Shown piece by piece: positions 6,664-15,153 of a DNA stretch of 64,000 nt (positions are counted from its first letter, which is position 1; each line of letters starts with the position of its first letter). A program made the position numbers and the translations under genes. The notes below the pieces were generated by a model that worked only from the letters and a program-made list of their open reading frames with translations, made no database searches and was not told the origin of the DNA. This DNA is from Tenacibaculum sp. 190524A05c (GTDB taxonomy: Bacteria; Bacteroidota; Bacteroidia; Flavobacteriales; Flavobacteriaceae): positions 276,501 to 340,500 of the forward strand of contig NZ_OZ038523.1 of NCBI RefSeq assembly GCF_964036595.1, written 5' to 3'.

Positions 6664-7596
6664 TTGACAAATAAAATCACACAACTTTTTAATATACAAT
6701 ATCCTGTTATTCAAGGTGGAATGATTTGGGTATCTGGCTGGAAATTAGCTTCAGCAGTTTCAAATGCAGGAGGATTAGGTTTAATTGGTGCGGGATCGAT
6801 GTATCCTGATGTTTTAAGAGAACATATTCAAAAATGTAAGAAAGCTACCGATAAACCATTTGGAGTAAATGTTCCAATGCTGTATCCAGATATTGAACAA
6901 ATCATGGATATAATTGTAGAAGAAGGAGTAAAAATAGTTTTCACTTCTGCGGGTAATCCTAAAACTTGGACGAGTTTCTTAAAGGAAAAAGGAATTACTG
7001 TAGTTCATGTAGTAAGTTCTGTAAAGTTTGCTTTAAAATCTGAAGCCGCGGGAGTAGACGCTGTAGTTTGCGAAGGATTTGAAGCTGGAGGACATAACGG
7101 TAGAGAAGAAACTACGACGTTTACTTTAATACCTATGGTAAAAGAACAAGTAAAAATTCCAGTTATTGCGGCTGGTGGAATAGGATCGGGTAGAGGAATG
7201 TTAGCAGCAATGGTTTTAGGTGCAGATGGTGTGCAAATTGGAAGTAGGTTTGCAGCCACAAAAGAATCATCAGCGCATAATCATTTTAAGGATACTATTG
7301 TTAACGTTAAAGATGGAGATACATACTTAACTTTAAAAGAATTGGCTCCCGTACGTTTAGTACGTAATAAATTTTTTAACGATGTACAGGAATTGTATCA
7401 AAAAGGACCTACAGTAGAAGAGTTGAAAACGTTACTAGGTAGAGCTAGAGCAAAACGAGGAATGTTTGAAGGAGATTTAGAAGAAGGAGAATTAGAGATT
7501 GGACAAGTAGCTGGATTAATTCATGAAATAAAACCAGCGAAACAAGTGTTAGATGAAATTATAGCGGAATACACGCAAGTAAAAAATAATCTATAA
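6664..7596 (+). CDS. Nitronate monooxygenase / FabK-like FMN oxidoreductase
   Basis: This 310-residue protein starts with TTG at 6664. It has the TIM-barrel of the 2-nitropropane dioxygenase family. The flavin region is GGMIWVSGWKLASAVSNAGG near the N-terminus, followed by GVNVPMLYP, the active-site motif EGFEAGGHNG with its histidine near residue 145, and the phosphate-binding IAAGGIGSGRG and GADGVQIGSRF. Members either oxidise nitronates or act as the FabK type of enoyl-ACP reductase; sequence alone does not decide. A separate FabI is encoded at 61485, so a FabK role is not needed here. It ends at the shared terminator 7595-7626. Confidence 0.85.
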   Translation: MTNKITQLFNIQYPVIQGGMIWVSGWKLASAVSNAGGLGLIGAGSMYPDVLREHIQKCKKATDKPFGVNVPMLYPDIEQIMDIIVEEGVKIVFTSAGNPKTWTSFLKEKGITVVHVVSSVKFALKSEAAGVDAVVCEGFEAGGHNGREETTTFTLIPMVKEQVKIPVIAAGGIGSGRGMLAAMVLGADGVQIGSRFAATKESSAHNHFKDTIVNVKDGDTYLTLKELAPVRLVRNKFFNDVQELYQKGPTVEELKTLLGRARAKRGMFEGDLEEGELEIGQVAGLIHEIKPAKQVLDEIIAEYTQVKNNL

Positions 7597-7626
7597 AAAA
7601 GAGCTTCTTTATGAAGCTCTTTTTTA
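7595..7626. terminator. Bidirectional terminator between convergent genes
   Basis: The stem AAAAAAGAGCTTC / GAAGCTCTTTTTT has a short T-rich loop. A runs on one side and T runs on the other let it serve both the plus-strand oxidoreductase and the minus-strand SUFU-domain gene, which converge here. Confidence 0.85.
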
Positions 7627-8325
7627 TAATTTTAATCTATTCCAGAATGACTTTTTGGGAATTAAATTATTTCGATTATTATCAAATGTCTCTTTCATAT
7701 TTGACTTAATTAACAAATCAAATAATGCTGAGTATCCATTTTTAATTTTGTACTTAATCTCATTTTTAAAAAGAGGAAAAAAAGTATATAAATTAATAAT
7801 AGTACCTTCTCTTTTTATCTTTGTGAAATCTTCATCAAAAGTTACAGAAGGTAAAAGTACACCGCCAACAAAATTCGTTTCATTACTATATGGACCGTAG
7901 TTTTCGTCAGCACAAATAGTATGTCCAATGCCCATCCAAGTTTCATTAAAGTGTGGGAATTTCGCAGAATGCTTTAACATTGAAATTAAGTAATCGTTTT
8001 TGCTTTCACCTGTATAGACTTCAGAAAATGTAATGTCTTTTGGAATTAACATCATTAGTTCGCTAAACTCGAGTTCCTTTTTATTTTCAACTTCATCAGG
8101 AACGTTCATTTTTAATGAACTCATACCTGAACTTAATAAGATATTAAAGGAATACTTTTTAGGCTGTATAAAGTAAATATGTACTTTAAAATCGAATGCT
8201 ATAAATTCGTGAAAAACGGAAATTTCTTCACTTTGAAAGTATTTATCCAAATGCTCAGAAATCCAATCATCATGATCATCAAAATATTCTTTATTCGCGA
8301 AATAGTCAAAGATATCTTGATTCAT
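7624..8325 (-). CDS. Suppressor-of-fused (SUFU) domain protein
   Basis: This 233-residue protein is predicted to be cytoplasmic. It shows the SUFU-family pattern: a hydrophobic FNILLSSGMSSLKMNVPDE segment, then LEFSELMMLIPKDI, a middle KHSAKFPHFNETWMGIGHTI, and FVGGVLLPS followed by INLYTFFPLFKNE. Bacterial SUFU proteins are often found as immunity or accessory proteins, but no toxin is adjacent here. It begins 15 bases after the ribB stop, at the end of the tpx-to-ribB run, and is probably the last gene of that transcript before the terminator at 7595-7626. Its role in that operon is unknown. Confidence 0.75.
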   Translation of the reverse strand: MNQDIFDYFANKEYFDDHDDWISEHLDKYFQSEEISVFHEFIAFDFKVHIYFIQPKKYSFNILLSSGMSSLKMNVPDEVENKKELEFSELMMLIPKDITFSEVYTGESKNDYLISMLKHSAKFPHFNETWMGIGHTICADENYGPYSNETNFVGGVLLPSVTFDEDFTKIKREGTIINLYTFFPLFKNEIKYKIKNGYSALFDLLIKSNMKETFDNNRNNLIPKKSFWNRLKL

Positions 8326-8340
8326 TATAGAAATTTCTAT

Positions 8341-9483
8341 TTAAAAGTTTACGTAATCTACAATCTCCAATCCGTAACCGATCATACCAACACGTTTCTC
8401 TTGTTTGGTATTCGATACTAATCGAAGTTTATGAATATTTAAGTCATGTAATATTTGAGCTCCAATCCCAAAATCTTTATTGTCAAAAGCAATTCCAGGA
8501 GCTTTCATTTCACCTTGCTCTTGGTTTTCTTTTAATCCCTTTAAACGATTTAATAAGTTTAAAGATTGATTTTGTTGATTAATGAATAAAATAGCTCCAC
8601 GTCCATCTTCATTAACTACATTAAACATTCTATCTAACTTTTTATCTGCATCATTAGTTAATGTTCCTAAAATGTCATTATTCACAAGGTTTGAGTTTAC
8701 ACGAGTTAAAATAGGCTCGTTTTTACTCCAAGTTCCTTTAGTTAATGCAATATGGATTTGGTTATTCGTTGTTTGTTGATAAGCTCTAAGTCTAAATTCT
8801 CCAAAACGAGTTTGAACTGTGAAGTCTTCTTTCTTTTCAATTAAAGAATCATGCTCCATTCTATAGGCAACTAAATCTTCAATCGAAACAATTTTCAAAT
8901 CAAACTTTTTAGCAACTTCTATTAACTGTGGTAAACGTGCCATTGTTCCATCTTCATTCATGATTTCCACAATTACCCCAGCAGGTTGTAAGCCAGCTAG
9001 ACGTGCAAAATCAATCGCAGCCTCAGTATGTCCTGTTCTTCTTAAAACACCACCTTCTTTTGCTTTTAAAGGAAAAATATGTCCTGGTCTAGCTAAATCA
9101 AATGGTTTAGTGTCTTTATTAATTAATGCTTCAATAGTTTTTGATCTATCTGAAGCTGAAATTCCTGTAGTAACTCCATTACCTCTTAAATCAACAGAAA
9201 CAGTAAATGCAGTTTCCATAGGATCGGTATTGTTATTTACCATCATTCCTAACTCTAATTCTTTACACCTATTTTCAGTTAACGGAGTACAAATTAATCC
9301 TCTACCGTGCGTAGCCATAAAGTTGATCATCTCAGGAGTTACTTTCTCAGCAGCTGCTAAAAAGTCTCCCTCATTTTCTCGATCCTCGTCATCAACTACA
9401 ATAATTACCTTTCCGGCTCTTATATCGTTAATGGCTTCTTCAATGGTGTTTAATTGAATTTTATGAGTAGTTTGTGTTGCCAT
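8341..9483 (-). CDS. ribB: 3,4-dihydroxy-2-butanone-4-phosphate synthase with degenerate RibA-like domain
   Basis: This is a 380-residue, RibBA-shaped protein of the riboflavin pathway. The N-terminal RibB half (about 1-205) is intact: VDDEDRENEGD (30-40), ATHGRGLICTPLT, and RTGHTEAAIDFARLAG with the acid and His residues used to convert ribulose 5-phosphate. The C-terminal half (about 220-380) aligns with GTP cyclohydrolase II. However, the zinc-binding Cys cluster normally found as HSECLTGD...C is replaced by VNSNLVNNDILGTLTND and has no cysteine. It is therefore likely bifunctional in shape only, and GTP cyclohydrolase II activity must come from another gene. It lies 6 bases downstream of the lptF/G-like gene. 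Confidence 0.92.
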   Translation of the reverse strand: MATQTTHKIQLNTIEEAINDIRAGKVIIVVDDEDRENEGDFLAAAEKVTPEMINFMATHGRGLICTPLTENRCKELELGMMVNNNTDPMETAFTVSVDLRGNGVTTGISASDRSKTIEALINKDTKPFDLARPGHIFPLKAKEGGVLRRTGHTEAAIDFARLAGLQPAGVIVEIMNEDGTMARLPQLIEVAKKFDLKIVSIEDLVAYRMEHDSLIEKKEDFTVQTRFGEFRLRAYQQTTNNQIHIALTKGTWSKNEPILTRVNSNLVNNDILGTLTNDADKKLDRMFNVVNEDGRGAILFINQQNQSLNLLNRLKGLKENQEQGEMKAPGIAFDNKDFGIGAQILHDLNIHKLRLVSNTKQEKRVGMIGYGLEIVDYVNF

Positions 9484-9489
9484 GTTGTG

Positions 9490-10938
9490 TTATGATGTTT
9501 TCTTCTTAAAAGAGAATATTTTTATGAAAAAGTTTTTAATTCGAGCAAATAATCCGTTGATATCAAACAAGCCTTTATCTTGGGTTGCACGAACTGTTAA
9601 AATAATAGCCAAAGGTAACATAATACTTACAGCTAGCCAAGAACCTGCAACAGCAGAAAGCGTACTTTCTTCTGCCATATTTCTTCCAAATGTATTGGTA
9701 AAGAAATATAAAACGTAGATGGCAATTGCAAGAATCATAGGTAATCCCATTCCTCCTTTACGGATAATTGAACCTAAAGGAGCACCAATAAAGAAGAGTA
9801 TTAAACAGGATAAAGAGAATGCTACACGATTATAGAATTCAATATCATAAAGGTTCAGTACTTTTCTTCGATATTTGAACGAGTTTTTATTAGCGGTAAA
9901 ATTATTAATAGTACGATCTACTTTTGAAATTGCCGAATTAATAATATCTCTTTGCTTTTCAATTTCAAAGTTTTCTAAAATTGAACTCGATAATTCTTTA
10001 TTCACTAATGAATCAGGAAGTTGGTATAAATCTTCTGCCTGACTATTTCTAAACAAACTTTTAGCTCTTGACACTACATAATCGTCATATCCAACTTTTA
10101 AGTCTGGCAAGGTATCTTTAAGCTGTTTTAAACTAAGCATATTAAAGTTTTTAGTATGCTTAATCTGATCTAAGTCATCATCAGAGAAGGAGGAAATATC
10201 AATATTTAGAATATACTCGTCAAAATCGGCATAGGAAGCTTTCATCCTAAATCGATCTCTATATGAAGTTTTAGTATCTACATGATGTTCATAGAAGTGT
10301 CCATTATTCAATTTTAATGTCATGTAACGACTTCCTTCTTCAGATATTAACTCTCCATCTTTGGCAGATATAATTTTATTATTTCCTTTTTTAGCAGATA
10401 AGTCATAGATCAAAACATTTTTCAGAAGATTATCTTCCTTACCATATTTCTCATCAAACTTAATTTGATAATTGGGAATATCAGAATTAAAACTTCCAGG
10501 AACTAAAGCAAGTGCTGGTTGCTTTTTTCGAATATTAATTTTTAGGTTGATTTGCTTAAGAATGGCGTATGGATACACATAATTCAAAAACACAAAGTTC
10601 AATCCACTCATTAATATGGCAAAAAACACTAATGGACGTACCATTCTTTGTAAAGAAACACCAGCGGATTTTGCGGCTGCGAATTCATAGTTCTCCGATA
10701 AACTTCCTAAGGTCATTATGGAAGAAAGTAATACACCAATTGGCAGCGCTTGTGGAGCAACAATAAGAGTGGTGTACCATAAAAATTTGAAGATAATTCC
10801 GATACTAATTCCTTTACCAGCTAAATCATCAAAAGCCAGCCATAAAGCCTGCATTACCAAAACAAATAGAATGATAAAGAAGGTTGCCAGAAACGGGATT
10901 AAAAAACTTTTTAATATATACTTATCTAGTTTTTTCAC
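9490..10938 (-). CDS. LptF/LptG-family permease (YjgP/YjgQ)
   Basis: This is a membrane permease of about 482 residues from the LPS transport ABC system LptB2FG, which moves LPS from the inner membrane toward the outer membrane. I chose the GTG at 10938 (KKLDKYILKSFLIPF). It begins at the conserved family N-terminus and lies 5 bases after an exact -7 box. An ATG further upstream at 11010 would add 24 non-conserved residues. There are N-terminal membrane segments (about 13-35, 55-78, 100-120), a large periplasmic beta-rich domain (about 130-330), and three C-terminal segments (FYNRVAFSLSCLILFFIGAP, then two more). F and G subunits are hard to tell apart in this phylum. It lies between lolA-like and ribB. 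Confidence 0.88.
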   Translation of the reverse strand: MKKLDKYILKSFLIPFLATFFIILFVLVMQALWLAFDDLAGKGISIGIIFKFLWYTTLIVAPQALPIGVLLSSIMTLGSLSENYEFAAAKSAGVSLQRMVRPLVFFAILMSGLNFVFLNYVYPYAILKQINLKINIRKKQPALALVPGSFNSDIPNYQIKFDEKYGKEDNLLKNVLIYDLSAKKGNNKIISAKDGELISEEGSRYMTLKLNNGHFYEHHVDTKTSYRDRFRMKASYADFDEYILNIDISSFSDDDLDQIKHTKNFNMLSLKQLKDTLPDLKVGYDDYVVSRAKSLFRNSQAEDLYQLPDSLVNKELSSSILENFEIEKQRDIINSAISKVDRTINNFTANKNSFKYRRKVLNLYDIEFYNRVAFSLSCLILFFIGAPLGSIIRKGGMGLPMILAIAIYVLYFFTNTFGRNMAEESTLSAVAGSWLAVSIMLPLAIILTVRATQDKGLFDINGLFARIKNFFIKIFSFKKKTS

Positions 10939-10943
10939 GAATA

Positions 10944-10951
10944 CAAAGGTA
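10944..10951 (-). promoter_or_regulatory. -7 promoter box abutting the lptF/G-like start (probably leaderless)
   Basis: The minus strand reads TACCTTTG, an exact TAnnTTTG match, only five bases (TATTC) before the GTG start codon. Transcription would begin at or next to the start codon. Confidence 0.5.
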
Positions 10952-11037
10952 ATGAGCTTAATTATAATAAACACAAAAGTTTTGTTAATTGCCAAACAAG
11001 CTATCAACAAAACTTTGTTAAAGTATATATGTTAGAT

Positions 11038-11691
11038 TTAATCGATCAAATAACCTTGTTTTTCGTATTTCGCTTTGTCAAACGAAAATAAATTTTCCGA
11101 AATAGGTTGATCACTTTTGAACTTATTTATAGTAAATGTTGTCACGGCTCCATTAGATCCAATTTGTACTAATTTATAGATATGCTTTGTCTTTGCATCA
11201 ATACCTAATTGTACCTTGATAATATCAGAGTTACTATCGATTGGAGTTAAATCTACATATTGAACTTTACGTCCTTTATTATTTTTAACGGTTCCCATTG
11301 CATAGTTATATCCTTCTTTGTAGAAAGTCAATAACTTCGAAGGATAAATAAATCCGTCTTCTTCTTCTAAATCACCGTCAGTAATAGTAACTTCTTTTTC
11401 TTCTGTATTGATAACAACCAATTTTTTACCATTGAAAACAAAATTGTTTCCTAAATAGTTTAGATTGTATTTTTCTCCAGCAATTGTAATGTTACCTCTA
11501 ATTGGCGGATCGTTTGTAATACCAGCCTCTTCATTAACTAGGGTAGAGGTAAAACCAATGGTCATATTTTTATATGCACCCATTTTAGAAGATACTTCAT
11601 CTAACAAGCTTTTAGCCTGAGTAGAAGAATCTTGTGCCGTAACACTTGTACCAATTAATAATGCTATTAATAATAATCCTAATTTTCTCAT
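11038..11691 (-). CDS. LolA-like outer-membrane lipoprotein carrier protein
   Basis: This is a 217-residue periplasmic protein. The signal peptide is MRKLGLLLIALLIGTSVTAQ. The mature part is a LolA-type half-barrel: an N-terminal helix (SLLDEVSSKMGAYKNMTIGF), an NGKKLVVI strand, YPSKLLTFYKEGYNYAMG, VDLTPIDSNSDIIKVQLGID and TTFTINKFKSDQPISENLFSF. The family carries lipoproteins across the periplasm or, in Bacteroidota, related outer-membrane cargo. It sits between ftsK and the LPS permease gene, as in many flavobacteria, which fits envelope biogenesis. Called LolA-like rather than LolA because the fold is shared by several carriers. Confidence 0.85.
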   Translation of the reverse strand: MRKLGLLLIALLIGTSVTAQDSSTQAKSLLDEVSSKMGAYKNMTIGFTSTLVNEEAGITNDPPIRGNITIAGEKYNLNYLGNNFVFNGKKLVVINTEEKEVTITDGDLEEEDGFIYPSKLLTFYKEGYNYAMGTVKNNKGRKVQYVDLTPIDSNSDIIKVQLGIDAKTKHIYKLVQIGSNGAVTTFTINKFKSDQPISENLFSFDKAKYEKQGYLID

Positions 11692-11717
11692 ACGATTTGT
11701 TCTTTCTTTAAAATGGT

Positions 11718-14144
11718 CTAATTACTTTTCTCGTTTTCTAATAATTGTTCAAGAGCTATAAAATCAGGAACAAGAACCTGTCTAGCTTTACTACCTTCAA
11801 AAGGTCCAACAATACCCGCAGCTTCTAATTGATCAATTATTCTACCAGCTCTGTTGTACCCAAGTTTTAATTTTCTTTGTAATAAAGATGCTGATCCTTG
11901 TTGTGCTGTTACAATGATTTCGGCAGCTTCTTTAAACAATTTATCTCTGTCTGCGATATCTATATCAAGATTTGTGCCACCGTCTTCACCAACGTATTCA
12001 GGTAACATATGAGCTTCAGGATAAGCTCTTTGAGAACCGATAAAATCGGTAATTTTTTCAACTTCTGGTGTGTCAACGAAAGCACATTGAATACGTGTAA
12101 TATCATTACCTCCAGAATATAGCATATCTCCACGACCAATTAATTGATCGGCACCAGGAGCATCCAAAATTGTTCTACTATCAATTTTAGAAGTAACTCT
12201 AAATGCTATTCTTGCAGGGAAGTTCGCTTTAATAATACCTGTAATCACATTAACAGACGGACGTTGAGTTGCAACAATTAAGTGAATACCAATCGCTCTG
12301 GCTAACTGAGCTAAACGAGCAATAGGCGTTTCTACTTCTTTACCAGCCGTCATAATTAAATCCGCAAATTCATCAATAACAAGTACAATGTACGGTAAAA
12401 ATTGGTGACCGTTTTCTGGATTCAGTTTTCTAGCTTTAAACTTCGCATTATATTCTTTTATGTTTCTAACCATTGCTGATTTCAATAAATCATAACGGTT
12501 ATCCATTTCAATACAAAGTGAATTTAACGTATTTACTACTTTTGAAGTATCTGTGATAATAGCTTCTTCGCTATCTGGAAGCTTTGCTAAGTAATGACGT
12601 TCTATTTTATTGAATAAAGTAAGTTCTACTTTTTTAGGATCAACAAGAACGAATTTTACTTCCGCAGGATGTTTTCTATATAATAATGAAGTTAAAATAG
12701 CATTTAATCCAACCGATTTTCCTTGTCCAGTTGCACCGGCCATTAGTAAGTGAGGCATTTTCGCTAAATCAACAACAAATGTTTCATTCGAAATGGTTTT
12801 ACCTAAAGCTAAAGGTAATTGCATCTGACTTTCTTGGAATTTCTTAGAAGTAATTGCCGAATACATAGATACAATAGTTGCCTTTTTATTTGGAACTTCA
12901 ATACCAATGGTTCCTTTTCCAGGAATTGGAGCAATAATACGAATACCTAAAGCGGATAATGAAAGCGCAATATCATCTTCTAAGTTTTTAATCTTAGAAA
13001 TTCTTACACCAGCCTCAGGTACGATTTCATATAAAGTAATTGTTGGTCCAACAGTTGCTTTAATTTGGGCAATACCAATTTTATAGTTTTTTAGTGTTTC
13101 AACAATCTGATTTTTATTAGCCTCTAATTCTTCAGGATCAATTGAAATACTATCGTTGTATTGTTTTAATAAGTTAAACGTTGGAAATCTAAATTGACCT
13201 AACTCTAAAGTAGGATCAAACTCTCCAAAGTCTTTAACAAGTTTATCAGATAAGTTTTCAGTAACACTCTTTTCTTCAGCTACTTTCTCAATAGCAATTT
13301 CAACTTCATTTTCTTCTTCTTGAGGTTTTACTGTTTTTTTAATATCTAACAACGCTTCTTCTTCCTTAGATTCTTCTTCACTAGGAATACTTGAATGATT
13401 ACTAATTGTAGGCTGAAGGTTTTCTACAGATAATTCAAACTCAGATTTATCATCTTTTACAGGTTCAGGAGTAACAACTGAAGGTTCTTCTTTAATTACT
13501 TCTGAATTCTCAATAGGATTATCAGTAACATTTTCTGGTTTATCTGCACGTTTTAATTTTTCTCCAATTCGTTCAGGAGTTAATTTAAATCGAACTACCA
13601 AATAAGATATTAAGAAAAAAGCTAAAACAATTGCCAAACCAGTTCTTCCAATAAAGGTTCTGATATATTCATTTAATTCAAAACCAACAACTCCAGATAA
13701 AAGCGCATATTTTTTCTCAACAAAACCAATGGCAATTGAGATCCAAAGCATATTGAAAAGTCCCCAATTCCATTTAGAAACCATACTTTTTATTCCTTTT
13801 TGTAATAAAAAGCTCATTCCTGTCAGAAAAATTAAAAAAGGAAGTACAAAGGCAGCTAAACCAAAACCGTTATAAATAAAAATATGACTCAGTTTAGAAC
13901 CAATTTTACCTAAAAGGTTCTTTGCTTGAATCTGTTTATTTGAAAATTCTGTTAGAATACTCTGATCATCTTCCCATGAAAAGAAAAAAGAAATAAAAGC
14001 AATACACAAGAAAGCAGCAAATAAAACGAAAAATGCTCCTAGAATGGTTTGTGTTTGTCTGTTTTTAAAGAAATCTGAAATTTGCTTAAAAACAGAAGGT
14101 TTACTTACTTTTTTTGTCTTTTTAGAAACGCTTTTTTTAGCCAT
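11718..14144 (-). CDS. ftsK: DNA translocase FtsK/SpoIIIE
   Basis: This 808-residue septal DNA pump clears chromosomes from the closing septum and activates XerCD dimer resolution. It has four predicted N-terminal membrane segments (about 32-55, 92-115, 127-143, 168-185) and an acidic, low-complexity linker (about 200-300). The beta-alpha core follows. The RecA-type motor carries Walker A GATGQGKS (470-477) and Walker B IVLVIDEFAD (586-595). The C-terminal gamma winged helix (about 740-800) has LLQRKLKLGYNRAGRIIDQLEAAG split over the DNA-recognition helix. Length is normal for flavobacteria. It lies 37 bases after dgkA and 26 bases before the lolA-like gene on the same strand. Confidence 0.96.
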   Translation of the reverse strand: MAKKSVSKKTKKVSKPSVFKQISDFFKNRQTQTILGAFFVLFAAFLCIAFISFFFSWEDDQSILTEFSNKQIQAKNLLGKIGSKLSHIFIYNGFGLAAFVLPFLIFLTGMSFLLQKGIKSMVSKWNWGLFNMLWISIAIGFVEKKYALLSGVVGFELNEYIRTFIGRTGLAIVLAFFLISYLVVRFKLTPERIGEKLKRADKPENVTDNPIENSEVIKEEPSVVTPEPVKDDKSEFELSVENLQPTISNHSSIPSEEESKEEEALLDIKKTVKPQEEENEVEIAIEKVAEEKSVTENLSDKLVKDFGEFDPTLELGQFRFPTFNLLKQYNDSISIDPEELEANKNQIVETLKNYKIGIAQIKATVGPTITLYEIVPEAGVRISKIKNLEDDIALSLSALGIRIIAPIPGKGTIGIEVPNKKATIVSMYSAITSKKFQESQMQLPLALGKTISNETFVVDLAKMPHLLMAGATGQGKSVGLNAILTSLLYRKHPAEVKFVLVDPKKVELTLFNKIERHYLAKLPDSEEAIITDTSKVVNTLNSLCIEMDNRYDLLKSAMVRNIKEYNAKFKARKLNPENGHQFLPYIVLVIDEFADLIMTAGKEVETPIARLAQLARAIGIHLIVATQRPSVNVITGIIKANFPARIAFRVTSKIDSRTILDAPGADQLIGRGDMLYSGGNDITRIQCAFVDTPEVEKITDFIGSQRAYPEAHMLPEYVGEDGGTNLDIDIADRDKLFKEAAEIIVTAQQGSASLLQRKLKLGYNRAGRIIDQLEAAGIVGPFEGSKARQVLVPDFIALEQLLENEKSN

Positions 14145-14181
14145 TTAATTGAAAAAAATTAGACTGGTAAATATAGAAATA

Positions 14182-14565
14182 TTACAAAAATAACTCGATT
14201 ATTTTTGGAACGTATATTATAGAACCCACAATTAAAGAAATTATTGCCGCAAATCCTGCAGCTCCTGCAGCCACATCTTTAATGGTTCCGATTTTATTAT
14301 GATACTCAGGATGAATGAAATCAGCAATTTTTTCTACTGCTGTATTTAAAGCTTCTGCCACAAGCACAAGTCCAGTTACCGCAAGTTGAATCATCCATTC
14401 TGTTGCAGATATATTAAAGGTAAAACCCAAGATAACGGCAAAAAGCCCAATAAAAAATTGGGCCTTTATACTATCTTCAGTGGTTGCAAGAATAAGAATA
14501 CCTTTTAGAGCATAACGAACTCCTTTTAGTCTTCTTTTAATAAAACCATCTTTGTTTTTTTTCAT
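14182..14565 (-). CDS. Diacylglycerol kinase family (DgkA-like) membrane protein
   Basis: This 127-residue protein phosphorylates diacylglycerol or undecaprenol at the inner membrane. It has three hydrophobic segments (about 45-70, 98-125, plus one near 22-32). The DgkA/UndPK signature is present: VAEALNTAVEKIADFIHPEYH with the catalytic Glu and Asn, preceded by RRLKGVRYALKG. The later segment reads KDVAAGAAGFAA. The start codon immediately follows the tpx stop with no gap, showing tight coupling. In Bacteroidota this family is often an undecaprenol kinase, so the lipid substrate is uncertain. Confidence 0.9.
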   Translation of the reverse strand: MKKNKDGFIKRRLKGVRYALKGILILATTEDSIKAQFFIGLFAVILGFTFNISATEWMIQLAVTGLVLVAEALNTAVEKIADFIHPEYHNKIGTIKDVAAGAAGFAAIISLIVGSIIYVPKIIELFL

Positions 14566-15063
14566 TTATAAAGCCTTTAAAGCTTCATTATAATTTGGTT
14601 CGTCAACTATTTCAGGAACTTGTTCCGTATAGGTAATTTCTCCATTTTCATTAATTACAACAATACAACGAGAATGTAATCCATTTAATGGGCCATCAAC
14701 GAATTCTAAACCGTAATCTTTTCCGAAATCTCCAGATACAAAGTCAGATAACATTTCAACATTTTCAATACCTTCTGCACCGCAAAAACGACCTTGTGCA
14801 AATGGTAAGTCTCTTGAAATACATAATACTTTAGTGTTTTCTAATTGAGCCGCTTCTTTATTAAAATTACGAACCGATGTAGCACATGTTCCAGTGTCTA
14901 CACTTGGGAAAATATTTAGAATTAATTTTTTTCCTTTATAATCGCTTAATGATTTTACCGATAAATCAGTTGCAACTAATTTAAAATCTGGTGCCTGAGA
15001 ATTTACATTTGGTAAAGTTCCATTTGTGTTTATTTCGCCTCCTTTTAAAGTTACTGTAGCCAT
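14566..15063 (-). CDS. tpx: Thiol peroxidase (atypical 2-Cys peroxiredoxin)
   Basis: This 165-residue enzyme reduces hydrogen and organic peroxides using thioredoxin. The peroxidatic cysteine is C60 in NIFPSVDTGTCATSVRNF, and the resolving cysteine is C94 in GRFCGAEG. The spacing equals that of E. coli Tpx (C61/C95). The N-terminal MATVTLKGGEI and NSQAPDFKLVATDL are typical of the family. It is the first gene of the minus-strand run continuing into dgkA and ftsK, and an exact -7 box lies 22 bases upstream. Confidence 0.96.
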   Translation of the reverse strand: MATVTLKGGEINTNGTLPNVNSQAPDFKLVATDLSVKSLSDYKGKKLILNIFPSVDTGTCATSVRNFNKEAAQLENTKVLCISRDLPFAQGRFCGAEGIENVEMLSDFVSGDFGKDYGLEFVDGPLNGLHSRCIVVINENGEITYTEQVPEIVDEPNYNEALKAL

Positions 15064-15085
15064 GTTTTCGTTTTTTTATTCCAAT

Positions 15086-15093
15086 CAAAAATA
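15086..15093 (-). promoter_or_regulatory. Putative -7 promoter box of the tpx operon
   Basis: The minus strand reads TATTTTTG, 22 bases before the tpx start codon. This matches TAnnTTTG and the typical distance seen elsewhere in this window. Confidence 0.5.
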
Positions 15094-15153
15094 ACTAAAA
15101 TCTACCAACTTTAAACTATCTTCGCTTACTTATTAAAAGGAAAGATTTATTCA

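Noticed and set aside
6664..7596. FabK as the main enoyl-ACP reductase
   Set aside because: A complete FabI with correct catalytic spacing is encoded at 61485-62297, so the FMN protein is left as nitronate monooxygenase/FabK-like.
8960..9457. A 165-codon open frame on the plus strand opposite ribB
   Set aside because: It is the antisense of a well-supported gene, with composition typical of a shadow frame and no recognisable domain.
10939..11010. Upstream ATG start for the lptF/G-like gene
   Set aside because: It would add 24 residues without family similarity and place the exact -7 box inside the coding region; the GTG at 10938 fits the conserved N-terminus.
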